Positions 11,397-22,593 of a stretch of 64,000 bases of DNA are shown here, one piece after another. The notes beneath the pieces are model-generated. The model ran no database searches. It worked only from the letters and a program-made list of their open reading frames with translations, and was not told the DNA's origin. The translations under genes and the position numbers were made by a program. The DNA lies in contig JAPYXD010000469.1 of the NCBI GenBank assembly GCA_030998225.1, positions 1,550,001 to 1,614,000 on the forward strand, written 5' to 3'. This DNA comes from Diplolepis rosae (lineage: Eukaryota; Arthropoda; Insecta; Hymenoptera; Diplolepididae). Within the stretch, counting starts at the first letter, position 1, and each line of letters starts with the position of its first letter.

Positions 11397-13180
11397 CGAG
11401 TTGATTCTTGCGTGAAAATTTTCGTTAGTCTTTGCCGATCCTAAGGAATATAATCTCATTTTTGATTTCTCTGAAATTCAATAACCAAACAGTGCACAAA
11501 CTTTACACAACTTTGAGCTCAAAAATTTCGCTATGAATTTTCGAATTCCCCTAAACAAACAATTTCTATCAATTGTGTGTACATTAAATTATAACATATC
11601 ACATATTCAGCATGATTAGATAACCTCTCAGAATACAAAAACTGGCATTTAAAAGTTATTTACAGCCTCTGGTCTCCAAAAACAAATGAAATCACTGCCG
11701 TTTAAATTTTTAAACAAAAAATTCAAAATTTGTTTAAAATAATTTTTCAAATGTTGATAATTGGGAAGTATCCTTAAGAGTTTTATTTTTAAATTAAATC
11801 TCATTAATTTAAAGCATTAGTGAAATTTTATCTGTTTAAAATTTCCAAGGGCTTATAAATTTAAACTTTGTTGACGTTTCATACATAAAATTAAAACGTT
11901 AAAACTAAATCAAAGGAGCTTTAATCCACTGAATGGATATTTTTCAAAAAATGTAATTTCTTGTAAATGAACTATAATTATTTCAAGAAGGAAAGAAAGC
12001 GACATATTCTTGGAAATACAAGAAAAATAAATGAATAAAATATTCTTGTTATTTTTTCACGAAAAGCTATAAAGTTTCATTTGAAGACAGGCAACAGTAA
12101 AATTGTTTCTGCAGTCTTAAGATGATGAAAGGAATCGAAGAAAGCGATTTTTTTTACGAGAGCGTCCAAACCGGAAATTTCCTCCATCTACCGTTCGTTA
12201 AATTGGTACCGCTTGCTATAGACTGCTCGGGTCGCATTTAATCGACCGTTTACACTGTAACCTCTGTTTGTTCACTCGTAAAACTCACCGTTATTTACTC
12301 AATGAATTTCTGTCTATTCTAGTCTTTTACTCCCCCTCGCAAATCTTTCTCTCTCGTAACTTGTAATCCTTATTCGCTACTGTTACAAAATTCAATGACA
12401 CACTTAAGCTTTTTTTACATACAAGATGTTTCAATAAATAATCTTAGAAAAAAAAAAGATTTCTGCAGGTGTTTGTCTGTCGTTCAATTATTATGTTTTT
12501 TTTCTTTCATCCTTTCAAGTGAATCGATGGAAATTATATCATACTTGACAGAAAACGCGTGAATCAATTTAAAGTTTCTTAAGTTTACTTTGTGATCTTT
12601 TTTAAATATTATTTTCAGGTCATTTCACTGTTTTTAATTATTCTAATAACTGATTAATTTTAAAAAACTTTGAGTGGACTGAGATGACTTTGAGTATATC
12701 TAATTAAATTTAATTATTAGTGATATAATATTATTTTGAGCGATGAAGTGTGATAATTTTCCAATTTCAAGAGACTCCACGTGATTTCGAGTCAATTTAC
12801 TGACTGAATTATTTTCTGTCATTTCAAGCGATTTATTAACTTTGAGAATTTGACATGACTTTCTACACGGGAAAAAAATATATCACGGTTTAGCTTCAAA
12901 ATGTAACTGAAAATGGCCCAGTCGTTATTGCAGTCTAATATGTAGCCACGACAGTTAAATTACACTGTTAAAAATCTTATTAATTTTAATAGACTTTAAT
13001 ATACAAGTGGCAAGTTAAAATTAATAGATTTGCATATTATGAAAAATTAATATAGATTCGAATTAAATTTAATAACTTTTCAATAAAAATATATTAAAAA
13101 TGAACTAAAAATGATGTGCCTTTCAATTAAACTACAAATTTGTAATAACGTGTCACACCAAGGAAACACTTTCTTTAGTA
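11397..13180. other. AT-rich sequence without recognised gene
   Basis: A less AT-rich block at 12120-12400 stands out, but no conserved peptide, splice-linked frame or paired repeat supports a gene. Confidence 0.45.
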
Positions 13181-13336
13181 TACAGTCAAAGAAAAAATTT
13201 CTTTGAATTGAAGAAAGTTTTGTTGATTTAAAAAGTTTTTCTTTAATGTAAATAAATCTATTTCTTTGGATCAAAAAACATTTTTTGGAATTAACTAAAC
13301 TTTCTTTAATTCAAAGAAATTTGTTCTTTGACCGCA
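13181..13336. repeat. word-palindrome MITE, family TTTCTTTGAATT
   Basis: Inverted ends TACAGTCAAAGAAAAAATTT and TATGCGGTCAAAGAACAAAT enclose repeats of TTTCTTTRAATT and its complement. About 155 bp. Confidence 0.6.
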
Positions 13337-13351
13337 TATCAAAGAAATGTT

Positions 13352-13595
13352 CTCTCTAAATCTGAATCAGTCAAATTTTCACTGATTGAATCAGTAATTT
13401 ACCTTTTCACTGATTCATCAGTGAAACAAATTTTTTTTATTACAGTGAAAAAATATTTGTCACTGTTAAATCAGTTAATTTTCACTGAATTAATCAGTCA
13501 AATTTCACTGATTAACAGTAACCTCTTTTGAGATATTTGAATCAGTCAAATTGCACTGATAATCAGTAGATTTTGACTGATACAGATTTAGAGAG
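13352..13595. repeat. word-palindrome MITE, family AATCAGTGAAA
   Basis: Inverted ends CTCTCTAAATCTGAATCAGT and CTCTCTAAATCTGTATCAGT. The whole interior is degenerate copies of AATCAGTGAAAATT in both orientations. Confidence 0.75.
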
Positions 13596-13596
13596 T

Positions 13597-13905
13597 ATAT
13601 TTATTTTTACTAAAAGTCAATAGGAAACGAGGATATAACGTCAACTTTTTAGAAATTACTATTTTGAATATTAAACTATGGAGTTACTAATAATATTGGA
13701 GAAAATGGTGATATAATTGTACTTATGCATAAAACCAAAAGCAAGATTTGTTTCTTGAAATAGTAAAATCGTAATCGACACATAGAACGAATTATATTGA
13801 AGTAAACCCAATAAATGTTTCATTAATTGCTAAAAAAGAATGTTAAGTTTATAAAAAACAATAGAAAAGTCACATCTTCTGTCTAACCAAATTACCATAG
13901 TTACA
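13597..13905 (+). repeat. inverted copy of the 11.1-11.37 kb arm
   Basis: ACTAAAAGTCAATAGGAAAC, ATTAAACTATGGAGTTACTA, TAATATTGGAGAAAATGGTG and TCTGTCTAACCAAATTACCA occur inverted at 11100-11365. It has an extra segment near 13805-13860 not seen in the other copy. Confidence 0.75.
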
Positions 13906-14483
13906 TATTTACATACACATACACGTATATGCACATCAACATAAATAATAAACATACCAATGCACGCTTAAATACTAATTCAGCGCAACTTAACCTAACT
14001 GCACAACGCACACATTCATAAACGCATCGCAGTGATATGACAATTAAAATGTAGCAACTTCATTATATACTGAACTGTGGAAACTTTTACGATTTGTGAG
14101 GAAAAGCTCGGTAGTCCCTCTGTTAGAAAAAATCGTAAGTTAGAAGGGCGCCATATTCAAATGTAAAAAAATATATTACTATATCGGGTACCGACAAATA
14201 ATCATAACGAGCACATGGAGCGATTCTCGGTTAATATCAGAAACGTTCGGCGTATCTGACGTCACTGGGCAGTACATTTAATATTTCCAATGGGAATTTT
14301 GGCAACGTACTATTCCAATATATGATGTATTCGATTGAAAAATATTCAAGTCTTTCTCTCTTCATTGTTCATTACTATTGACAATGGTAATTTCTCTAAA
14401 CTATTTTGCAATTTATATTATTCAAATGACCAATTCTTGCATTGATAGTTTTACTTCTTATTTATATAGTTATTACTTATTTC
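13906..14483. other. no recognised gene
   Basis: AT-rich; short ACATACACATACACGTATAT tract near 13912. Nothing else supported. Confidence 0.45.
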
Positions 14484-14485
14484 TA

Positions 14486-14867
14486 CACTGAGAGAAAAGA
14501 TTTGATTGAATCAAAGAAAATAATTTGTTTGAACGACTTTCTTTGTTTTAAAGAAATGATTTGTTTAAATAAAACAAAATTTGTTTGATTCAAACAAAAT
14601 ATCTTTGAACCAAATAAATATTTGTTTGAATCAAATTAATTTTTCTTCAAAACAAAGAAATTAATGCATTGATATATGGTCAAAGATATAATTTGTTTGA
14701 TTTAAGGCAGAAATTTATTTGATTCGAACAAATATTTATTTGGTCCAAAGATATTTTGTTTAAATCAAACAAATTTTGTTTCATTTGAACAAATCATTTC
14801 TTTAAATCAAAGAAAGTCATTCAAACAATTTATTTTCTTTGATTCAATCAAATCTTTTTTCTCAGTG
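14486..14867. mobile_element. word-palindrome MITE, family TTTGATTCAA, copy 2
   Basis: A 382-bp element with TA on both sides (14484-14485, 14868-14869) and inverted ends CACTGAGARAAAAGATTTGA followed by TTGAATCAAAG. Its interior is repeated TTTGATTCAAACAAA words. Complete relative of 6219-6585. Confidence 0.8.
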
Positions 14868-14869
14868 TA

Positions 14870-16945
14870 CCAAACTGTAACAGAATTTTCATAAAATTTA
14901 TCATAAAATTAAGAAACTGTAATAAAATTTTCAGTTACATGTAACTGCATAAAACCTCAGTTACCAAAACGCAAAATTATTTCTGTTACAAGTTTTCGAA
15001 TTCCCAGATACAAGAGTCAGAATATTCAACACTTTGTAACTGAAAACTAAGAAATTGTTTCTTGAATTTACTAAAAAGTAACTGAATTTTCTGAAATTCT
15101 ATCTTAATTTAAAAAAATTTTAACTAAATAAAACTCCAGTCACGTGTTTCGGGAAATTACTGTAGGAATTTCTAACAGTGTACGAATGTTTTAAAACCAT
15201 TTTGAAAGCATGATAATTATTAAATTATCTTGCATATTATGTTCCAGAGATAGTATTAACAATATTGATCTTAAAAACGAATCAAAAGATAGTCATTAAA
15301 ACTTTTCTAAACAGGAAAAACTTTTTCAGTTTTGAATTAACAGATACGTTGCTTTAAAAACTTAGCTATTGTAACTGAAATATGGTGATATTTCGATACT
15401 AAGTATATTTTCAATATTAAAGTAATTTTTGGTCAAATTGGAAAATCAATATTATTATCTGAAAAAATGTTCCATTTTTTTACATAAGTAGAGAGAAAAA
15501 TTTTAATATTCAAGACCACAAAAATATTGAAAACATTATTATGAAGTTTTGTAAATAGTTCAAGTTTAGACCTGCTTTGAGATCTTAAACTGAATAAAGC
15601 ATAATGGAATTTTTTTGAATTTAGCTATATACTATCTAGGATTTTCCGCATAATTCCAAAAGCTGTTTAAATAAAGATGGCTAACGCACATATACGATTG
15701 CCTGAAGTAAAGATAACGCAATGTAATTTCCACTAATTTATAAAATGTTATAAAATATAAAGTAATTATAGAGATGCATGGAAATATGAATTCTATAAGC
15801 CTTACCCAGAGTAATAGACCAGTTGATGAAAATCCCTTTTATCGATAATGATGCAACTTGAAATTAATGAAGGTCCACTAAGAGAATTCACTTCACAAGT
15901 AAGACTGAAACTTAATTTACATTGCAATCTCGCTCTATCTACGAGTGGAGCGCTAATGGACCTTATCTCCCTCTAATATTTACCGAATAAACAAAAACCT
16001 CAGAATATTACAGAGTATCTTCATTATAAAGAGGCAACGTTTCTATCAGACACTTTAAATCAGACTGTGTAGTTTGAAAATAACAGAGCCAGCGAGCGGC
16101 AATCAAATTCAAGAATTTTATCGACACGCGGCAAATAAGAAACCTTCTGTTCTAATTTCAAAATTTTTTGTTAGTTCATTCTTTCCCATAATCCAAACTT
16201 ATGTTTGACTATTCGAGAATAAAATAAAAAACAATTTTATAAAAATTCAAACCACACAAATTACTTTTATATTTAATATCATAACATTTTTCATTTAAAA
16301 ATAACAAATAATTAGGAAAACAGGAAAAATCAATTTTAAAAACCTGCCCTACTTTCAATAATTATCTTGAAACGAGAATACAATTTCAAACTTTGCTTTA
16401 CCTGAAATACATTTCAGTTTTAGAATATCATTTATTCAATATAGAATTAAATAACTAGAATCAATTCATGGTCGAATTAAATAAAAAATCAAAACCATCA
16501 AAACCCGCAAGCACATATTTTCAAGATAAATCTTCGAATGCAAAATGGTATGCACCAAAGAGTCAATGTGAATGCTCATAAGGTTGTTCGGATAAATGTC
16601 AAAACTTGATATGGCCGTATCTTTGTGAAAAAAAATCGATCGTGACTGTTCAATAGCTCATTTTGAAGGGAAAGAGTAGTGCTATATGATGGCATTTGAT
16701 AAAAAAACCAGAAAAATTTCTTGCGCCCTGTACATAACCTCAAAAGTAGCGAAAAACCCCATTTTTCGAGCACATAACCTCAAATATCTCAAAATCCTGA
16801 CGTGATAGGCTGATTCTGATTCCGGATTCGGATTCTACGTCAAAAATTACTCCGGAAACGACCCATAGCTTTTCAAACAAAACCTTGCAGACCTGTGTTA
16901 TGTTTATACCTGTTTCGTTCTTCTTTCCAATTTAAAAATACTTTA
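14870..16945. other. AT-rich sequence without recognised gene
   Basis: 14870-15190 contains repeated GTAACTGAAA-type words that may be another decayed MITE of the word type. The rest shows no conserved frame or repeat. Confidence 0.45.
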
Positions 16946-16950
16946 ATTAA

Positions 16951-17290
16951 GGCCACGGATCAACTGGGTCACGTGACCAAATTTATAGGTTAATGGGACC
17001 ATGTAAGATAACTTTTTTTGTTTATAATATATCTACTTGAAAATTTAAAACATGTAATAAAAGGCGGTAAGGATAGTCTCTTAACTACGTTTTAGTAAAA
17101 ATTTTGGAAAAAGTTTATTTTTGAGAAAATGAAACTAGGTGTCATCGGCAACTACAGCTCTGTAACGCCATTTCCGCAGGGAATGGAATATCGCTCTGAA
17201 ATTTAGGAACATGGATAAGAAAGCACTAAAGCAGATTTGTTGGGTATCGAATATCGCAATAAATACAAAAATTATTTTATCAAATTGATA
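16951..17290 (+). repeat. GGCCAYGGATCAAC repeat family, copy 1
   Basis: Starts after TTAA with GGCCACGGATCAACTGGGTC, then ACGTGACC. Internal words ATAACTTTTTTTGTTTATAA, TTTTAGTAAAAATT, TACAGCTCTGTAAC and GAATATCGC recur at 53607-53938. A similar left end occurs at 40892-41000. Confidence 0.65.
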
Positions 17291-17399
17291 ACATTACAAC
17301 AACAAAAGACAGAACTGCTGGAAGTAAAAAGATATAAATTTTATCCTTTCGAATAATTTTAAATCTTCATTATAGAAAAAGATAGAGATAATTTATCGA

Positions 17400-17888
17400 T
17401 TTAAATCTCTCTTTCATTTTAAATTCACGTCTATCTTTTCTTATAACTACTTTCTATCCATTCCAATCCTTTATCTATCATCCTTAATCTTTTTCTATCT
17501 CTTTTTCAATATAAATCCACATCTATCTTTTCCAATACTTACTTTTTATCCCTTACAATCCTTCTCAATCTCTTTCTATCTCTTAGTCGATCACAATACA
17601 CGTCTATCTTTTTCAATCTCCCCTTTTCTATCTCATTCTATTCTACATCTATGAACGTCAATTTTTTTTATCTCTTGGTCAATCTAACTTCACGTCTATC
17701 TTTATCAATCTTTCATTCTCTATTTTTATCCTATGCTTTATCTATCAACGAGAATCTTTTTCTATGTCTTCGTCAATCTAAATTCACGTCTATCTTTTCT
17801 AATAACTACTTTTCTATCCATTCCAATCCTTTATCTATCATCCTTATTCTTTTTCTATCTCTTTTTCAATATAAATTCACGTCTATTG
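17400..17888 (+). repeat. pyrimidine-rich degenerate tandem array, left part
   Basis: Degenerate units around CACGTCTATCTTTTTCAATC and TCCTTTATCTATC, strongly C+T-rich on the plus strand. It is interrupted at about 17889 by the retroelement-like insert and resumes at about 20038. Confidence 0.85.
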
Positions 17889-17892
17889 ATGT

Positions 17893-18504
17893 AAGTCTCG
17901 GGAGCTGCTGCAGTGGTACGGCTTCCGGAACGCTTTGTCCCTCGGAATCTGGCCTCAGATTCGTGACGTCTCGGGTTTTTCCTCCTATCTCCTCAGATAA
18001 CGGTGATGTAGCGCTGGCAAGTGGTGGGATGATTTCTGGGACATAACGTCTTCCTAAATCCAGCCTTAGATGTGAGACGTCTCGTATTTTGTCCCCCATC
18101 TCCCTTGATAAGAGAGATGGAACGCTGGAAATAGGTGGGATAGGTTCTTGGACGTAACATCTCCCCAGATTTGGCCCCAGATTCGAAACGTCTCGATGAC
18201 GTCCCAAATCCCTCAAAAATGGTCGAGGAGGGTTGGGAGATGTGTGGATGGGATCGTGAGGTAAACGTCTCTCAGGATCTCGCCTCTGATCCTGCACGTC
18301 CCGATGGAGAGTCCTGAACCTCGCGGGTTCACGTCGGGCGGTGATGGTTTGTGGCCCAGGCGATTGACGGAGATCCTGGCGATGTCGATCCAGGCGGAGG
18401 AGTCGGAAGTCCCCACCAGGTAATTTTGTGGACCTGCCCTGGAAGACAGGACGTGTCGGTTGGGAGGCGTATCCTTGCCCTGTCAGCGGCGGACGTCCTG
18501 CTTA
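17893..18504 (-). CDS. ORF with 39-residue tandem repeats, function unknown
   Basis: Minus-strand frame open from after a TAA near 18505. The upstream part is Arg/Pro/Gln-rich (RRDPERRLPHDP). It then holds repeats beginning RDVSNLGPNLGR, RDVSHLRLDLGR and RDVTNLRPDSEG, each continuing YVPEIIPPL-type and SEEIGGKT-type sequence, at exact 117-bp spacing. A repeat length divisible by three and better conservation of protein than of third bases argue for coding history. It runs into the tandem array at its end. It could be a gag-like or structural protein of the surrounding insert; no known domain recognised. No clear ATG is assigned. Confidence 0.45.
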
Positions 18505-18572
18505 AGTCTGTGCCCGTTGTTGATCCCGGAGACGTCTTCGTTGTTCTGGGGCATTCACCACGAGGTGTCCGC

Positions 18573-18687
18573 TACAAGGCGGTATTCCACCTTGTAACGA
18601 ATCCCTACATGTTACCTGGGGCGGTATTCCATCCCAGGGTGAAGCCTTCTTCGGACGTCTACTCCTGGGCGGTATGCCACCAAGGAG
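18573..18687. ncRNA. three similar stem-loops with a shared loop
   Basis: Hairpins at 18573-18596, 18615-18638 and 18662-18687. The loop is CGGTATTCCA, CGGTATTCCA and CGGTATGCCA. Stems differ yet still pair: TACAAGG with CCTTGTA, CCTGGG with CCCAGG, CTCCTGG with CCAAGGAG (one mismatch). Spacing of the loops is 42 and 48 bp, both multiples of three, so a coding reading (AVFH/AVFH/AVCH on plus) is an alternative. Confidence 0.45.
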
Positions 18688-18824
18688 ATCGGAAACGGCG
18701 AGAGGAATTCCCCAGGCGTTTCAAGGATGTCCACTCACCAAGTGGGCCGGAGAGCCCATGCTGCAGGATGTTAAGAGAAAAGAAATTTGTTTTTTCGAAA
18801 AAACGTAGCTCTTAAAAGAGCTCG

Positions 18825-19245
18825 TGAAGGTTGGTAAGAGACGAGATGGCTCAATTTATAAAAAACTTTTATTATTTCCGAGGGTCTGAGGTTCTCTGGA
18901 GGTAGTCTTTCAGAGGCTCATTTTCACATCATCCAAAATGTAAAAGTGGCCCGGTATTTATACATATTTTTGTTAAATCTACGCGCCATTAAAAACGATC
19001 GTCAAAAATGATTGGCTCTTAGCAAAAATTCGGCGCTCCAATTAAATCGCCCGCTGGTCCGATTGACCGATGGAGAAGGAAGGGGCTCGTATGCAACTTA
19101 CCCTCTCTTGGGTCCATCAGCCAATCACGATGACCTGACCAAACGCGCGCTTCATTTTCCTGGATATTCGTTTGGCCAAAATTACTCGACTTATTCTAGG
19201 AAAAATAAATCAAGGGGCGTTAAATGTGCCTACTGGCTTACATCA
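18825..19245 (-). repeat. LTR-like block
   Basis: On the minus strand a purine run AGAAGAGGACGAG precedes TGATGTAAGCC; TATAAATA lies at 18962-18955, AATAAAA at 18873-18867, and the block may end CTTACCAACCTTCA. TG...CA ends, a TATA box, a poly(A) signal about 85 bp later and a purine tract fit an LTR of about 421 bp, but no second copy is in the window and no primer-binding site is obvious. Confidence 0.4.
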
Positions 19246-19361
19246 ACTCGTCCTCTTCTGGATAGGCCCTTGATTTACTTTAAATCGTAATTCAAAAAAA
19301 ATTTTTAAAAAATAATAATATTAATAAAATAAAGTACACATATATCTTAAACTAACTTATG

Positions 19362-20027
19362 CTAATTTGTACATTTTCTATTTACACTGGTCGCCCTAGG
19401 TGCGTAAGTGCGCGCTTCTCTATAGTTTACAGGCTGCTGTCTGCGAAACTTATAACGTCCCCTGGCGTTATCGTCTTGTATATCTTCCAAGGAAGATAGC
19501 GAAGAAATATCGAAGTCCTTGCTGGGTGGAAACTCCCTTTCGGTTATTATTAATTTAGGTGATTCTCCGCGGCACGTAGTTCTTGAGACAGAATGGGGTT
19601 TATTATGAATATGTCCATTTCTGGAACCGGAAGGCTGCTGTCTTAGGAATTTGTTGTGACCATTCTTGCTGTGATCTCCTGAGTCCTTGTGCAAGGAATC
19701 TGCATCGTCGTTTGGGGCTTCTGTGCCCCTGACTGGGGGGAACGCCTTTCCGGCGACTCCCAATGGTAAGTGCTCATTATCTAATGAACATGGTCGACCG
19801 AGTGGGTCAGCTGTGCGTGAGTCCATTTCTGAAACATTTTTGGCTGCTATGGATTGCTGTGTGCCTAACCGCTGTTCTGCGTGAGTTATTCCCTTTTCAG
19901 GTAAGACTCTGGTTGAAATTTCTCCTGGTATTGGTGCTGATGATAGTTTGCCTCTTCTTCTCTTCGTTTGCGATTGGAATCCTGATCCACACTTTGCAGT
20001 GATTGAATCGGGGGCATAAGTCGCCAT
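19362..20027 (-). CDS. 221-residue hydrophilic ORF, function unknown
   Basis: Starts at a true ATG (20027) with MATYAPDSITAKCGSGF and ends TAA/TAG-closed at 19362. Rich in S, R, Q, N and P, with basic stretches KRRRGK and RYKFRRQQPVNYREARTYAP, no membrane segment and no cysteine cluster. It sits 5' of the LTR-like block on the same strand, where the last ORF of a retroelement would be. GC content is well above the flanking array. It has no stops, so it may be a recent arrival. I do not recognise the family. Confidence 0.5.
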   Translation of the reverse strand: MATYAPDSITAKCGSGFQSQTKRRRGKLSSAPIPGEISTRVLPEKGITHAEQRLGTQQSIAAKNVSEMDSRTADPLGRPCSLDNEHLPLGVAGKAFPPVRGTEAPNDDADSLHKDSGDHSKNGHNKFLRQQPSGSRNGHIHNKPHSVSRTTCRGESPKLIITEREFPPSKDFDISSLSSLEDIQDDNARGRYKFRRQQPVNYREARTYAPRATSVNRKCTN

Positions 20028-20037
20028 ACCCCAGGTA

Positions 20038-20935
20038 TCTTTTCCTATGTCTTCGTCAATCTAAATTCACTTCTATCTTTTCCAATACTTACTTCTCTAT
20101 CCTTTACAAACCTTCATCAATCCTCTTTAATCTTTTTCTTTCTCTTAGTCGATCACAATATACGTCTATCTTTTTCAATCTTTCATTCTCTATCTCATCT
20201 TATGCTTTATCTATCCATGTCAACCTTTTTCAATCTACCCTTTTCTATCTCATTTTATTCTACATCTATCAACGTCAATCTTTCTTTATCTCTTTGTAAA
20301 TCTAACTTCACGTCTATCTTTTTCAATCTTTCATTCTCTATCTTATCCTATGCTTTATCTATCAACGTGAATCTTTTTCTATGTCTTCGTCAAACTTAAT
20401 TCACGTCTATCTTTTCTAATAACTACTTTTCTATCCATTCCAATCCTTTATCTTTTATCCTTATTCTTTTTCTATCTCTTTTTCAATGTGAATTCACTTC
20501 TATCTTTTCCAATACTTACTTTTATATCCTTTACAATCCTTCATCAATCCTCCTTAATTTTTTTCTTTCTCTTAGTCGATCACAATACACGTCTATGTTT
20601 TTCAATCTCCCCTTTTCTATCTCATTCTATTCTACATCTATGAACGTCAATTTTTTTTATCTCTTGGTCAATCTAACTTCACGTCTATCTTTATCAATCT
20701 CCCCTTTTCTATCTCATTCTATTCTACATCTATCAACGTCAATCTTTTTCTATGTCATTGTTATTCTTAATATCTATCTTCTTCAATCTCCCTTTTTCTA
20801 TCTCAATCTATTCTTCAACTATCAATGTCAATCTTTTTCTACCTTCTTGCCAATCTAGTCGATCCTTATCTCTCTCTATTACAAATTTTAAACTCTCTTT
20901 CTATCTCTCATAATCTCTCCTTACAACAAAAGAAG
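20038..20935 (+). repeat. pyrimidine-rich degenerate tandem array, right part
   Basis: Continuation of the 17.4-kb array, with units such as CTATCTCATTCTATTCTACA then CATCTATCAACGTCAATC. Open frames across it are by-products of the low-complexity C+T composition. Confidence 0.85.
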
Positions 20936-21059
20936 ATCAGTCCACTACCAAGATATTTTATATTATTTTTCTATAAGGGTGATTACATTTTGTGGCCAAT
21001 GAAGTAATAGTCTTCCCCTATGTAAAATGGACACAATACTTTCTAGAACTGCACTCTTC

Positions 21060-21340
21060 ATTTCGTGGTAAGAATAGATACTAAGGGATATAGAGAGAGA
21101 TTAAAGTTTGCACTATGGGGAGATAAATGAGGGATAGAAAAAGATACAAGTGTTCGATCACGAAAGATAAAGAAAAAGATAGAAAAAAATAAATACTACT
21201 TCAGTCAGCGGATAGACTAAGGGATAGGAAAAGATAGATATTACTAGACATAGGGATAGAGAAAGATAGATATTCCCGGTCAATCTGGATAAGTGCGGAG
21301 ACAGAAAAAGATAGTTATCTGTATCGGTATTTCTGTGGGA
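21060..21340 (+). repeat. purine-rich counterpart array
   Basis: Units around GGGATAGAAAAAGATAGATA, the complement in character of the array to the left. The strand bias flips between 20935 and 21060. Confidence 0.7.
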
Positions 21341-21502
21341 GTTATGAAACTTTTTTTCTTTCTATACTCAACGCTTTTGTCATAACTTTTTATTCCTACT
21401 TTCTAACCATTTTCCAAAATTTCCCCGCTTCATTTCAACTTAAAATTTTAAATGTGGGGAAAATCGATACGCATGGGACTCAATTCATAAGCTGATGTGT
21501 TT

Positions 21503-21838
21503 GATCAACCAGTACAGCTGATTATAATCAATAAAATCAGTTTTCCCCACGATTTTTCCTGAATAATGATTTTTTTTTTAGTTGAAACTTTAGGACATGA
21601 TACAGGAGATATTAGCGGATGGCTGTGAACTTACATTACTTTTTAACAAATAAAAAATGTGAGTGTCGGTAAAATAGGAATTTTTTTTTTTATTGTTTAG
21701 AACTAATTGATGTCTAAAGCCATTCGCTAATATGTCCTTTATTATGTCTTAAAGTTTCAGCTAAAAAAATTCATTATTGTGGAAAAATCTTGGGGGAAAC
21801 TGATTTTATTGATTTAGTCAGCTGTACTGGTTAATCCA
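21503..21838. repeat. palindromic MITE
   Basis: GATCAACCAGTACAGCTGAT at 21503 pairs with its inverse ending at 21838; pairing continues through AATCAGTTTTCCCC and GATATTAGCGGATGGCT. The right flank ATCCATGGCCTTAA resembles the GGCCATGGATCAAC family. Confidence 0.75.
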
Positions 21839-21839
21839 T

Positions 21840-22330
21840 GGCCTTAATTTTTAATTTAAAATACGTAAAAACATTAATAAATTTCAAACCTATTTTCAAA
21901 TAAGTTACTATATATTTTTGTTACAAATAGAACTTCATAACAAACATAAATAATAGATAAATTCATCATTAATCATAAAAAATCGTTTTATTTTTCGATG
22001 TTTTCAAAAATTACAAGTTGTTTTAAAAATTAAATTGTTATTACATATAGTGTTTTTAATTTTGCATTCAAATCAGGAAAAATAAACAGGCTACTTATTC
22101 AATCCAAATTTTTTAGATTGATAACATTTTTGATATTTCTACTTTTATGAATACTTCAAACTTAATGAGTGCCAGTTTCAACAATATTGTGACATTTACA
22201 CAAAACATCGCTTTCCATTCATATCACCAACATTATATATCACTATGAAAATATAGCGTTTCTAAAGACTAAACAGTGATGTACAAAATACTATAAATTA
22301 CTATTTTACAGTACACTGAACATGTAAATT
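21840..22330. other. AT-rich spacer
   Basis: Nothing recognised. Confidence 0.5.
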
Positions 22331-22334
22331 TTAA

Positions 22335-22478
22335 TTGAAGGACCACCAGCAATAATAACGAAACGGTATTTTTGTTTTTGTGAAAGACCGACAAAAAAAT
22401 TTATCACGATTTTCGTGCGCGGACAATAGTTTTCCGCTATTCCGAGAGCTCGGCGAGTTATTACTGGTGGCCCTTCAA
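22335..22478. repeat. short hairpin MITE
   Basis: TTGAAGGACCACCAGCAATA at 22335 and inverted TTGAAGGGCCACCAGTAATA ending at 22478. 144 bp. Confidence 0.75.
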
Positions 22479-22593
22479 TTTTGAATGGGACCTAACAAAT
22501 TTGTATTTTTTCGCAAATGAAAAACACAATAACCCTAAGTGTTATATTTACACGAATTCTAACATAAAGTATTGGCATCTGAAATCTAGAGTG

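Larger units (their letters stand above)
17889..20037 (-). mobile_element. retroelement-like insert in the pyrimidine array
   Basis: A 2.1-kb block with much higher GC than its surroundings splits one tandem array in two. Read on the minus strand it holds an ORF (20027-19362), an LTR-like block (19245-18825), a region with three stem-loops, and an ORF with 39-residue tandem repeats. No reverse transcriptase or integrase motif is present. Exact ends and target duplication could not be fixed. Confidence 0.55.

Noticed and set aside
18351..18815. Plus-strand frame of 154 codons with AVFH-type repeats.
   Set aside because: Overlaps the opposite strand of the insert whose other ORFs read minus; the repeats are better explained by the stem-loops. 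Kept only as an alternative reading.
17651..20858. Several hydrophobic small frames (F, S, L, I rich) in 17651-18046 and 20003-21007.
   Set aside because: By-products of the C+T-rich tandem array, which translates as Ser/Phe/Leu/Ile on any frame; no start context or homology.
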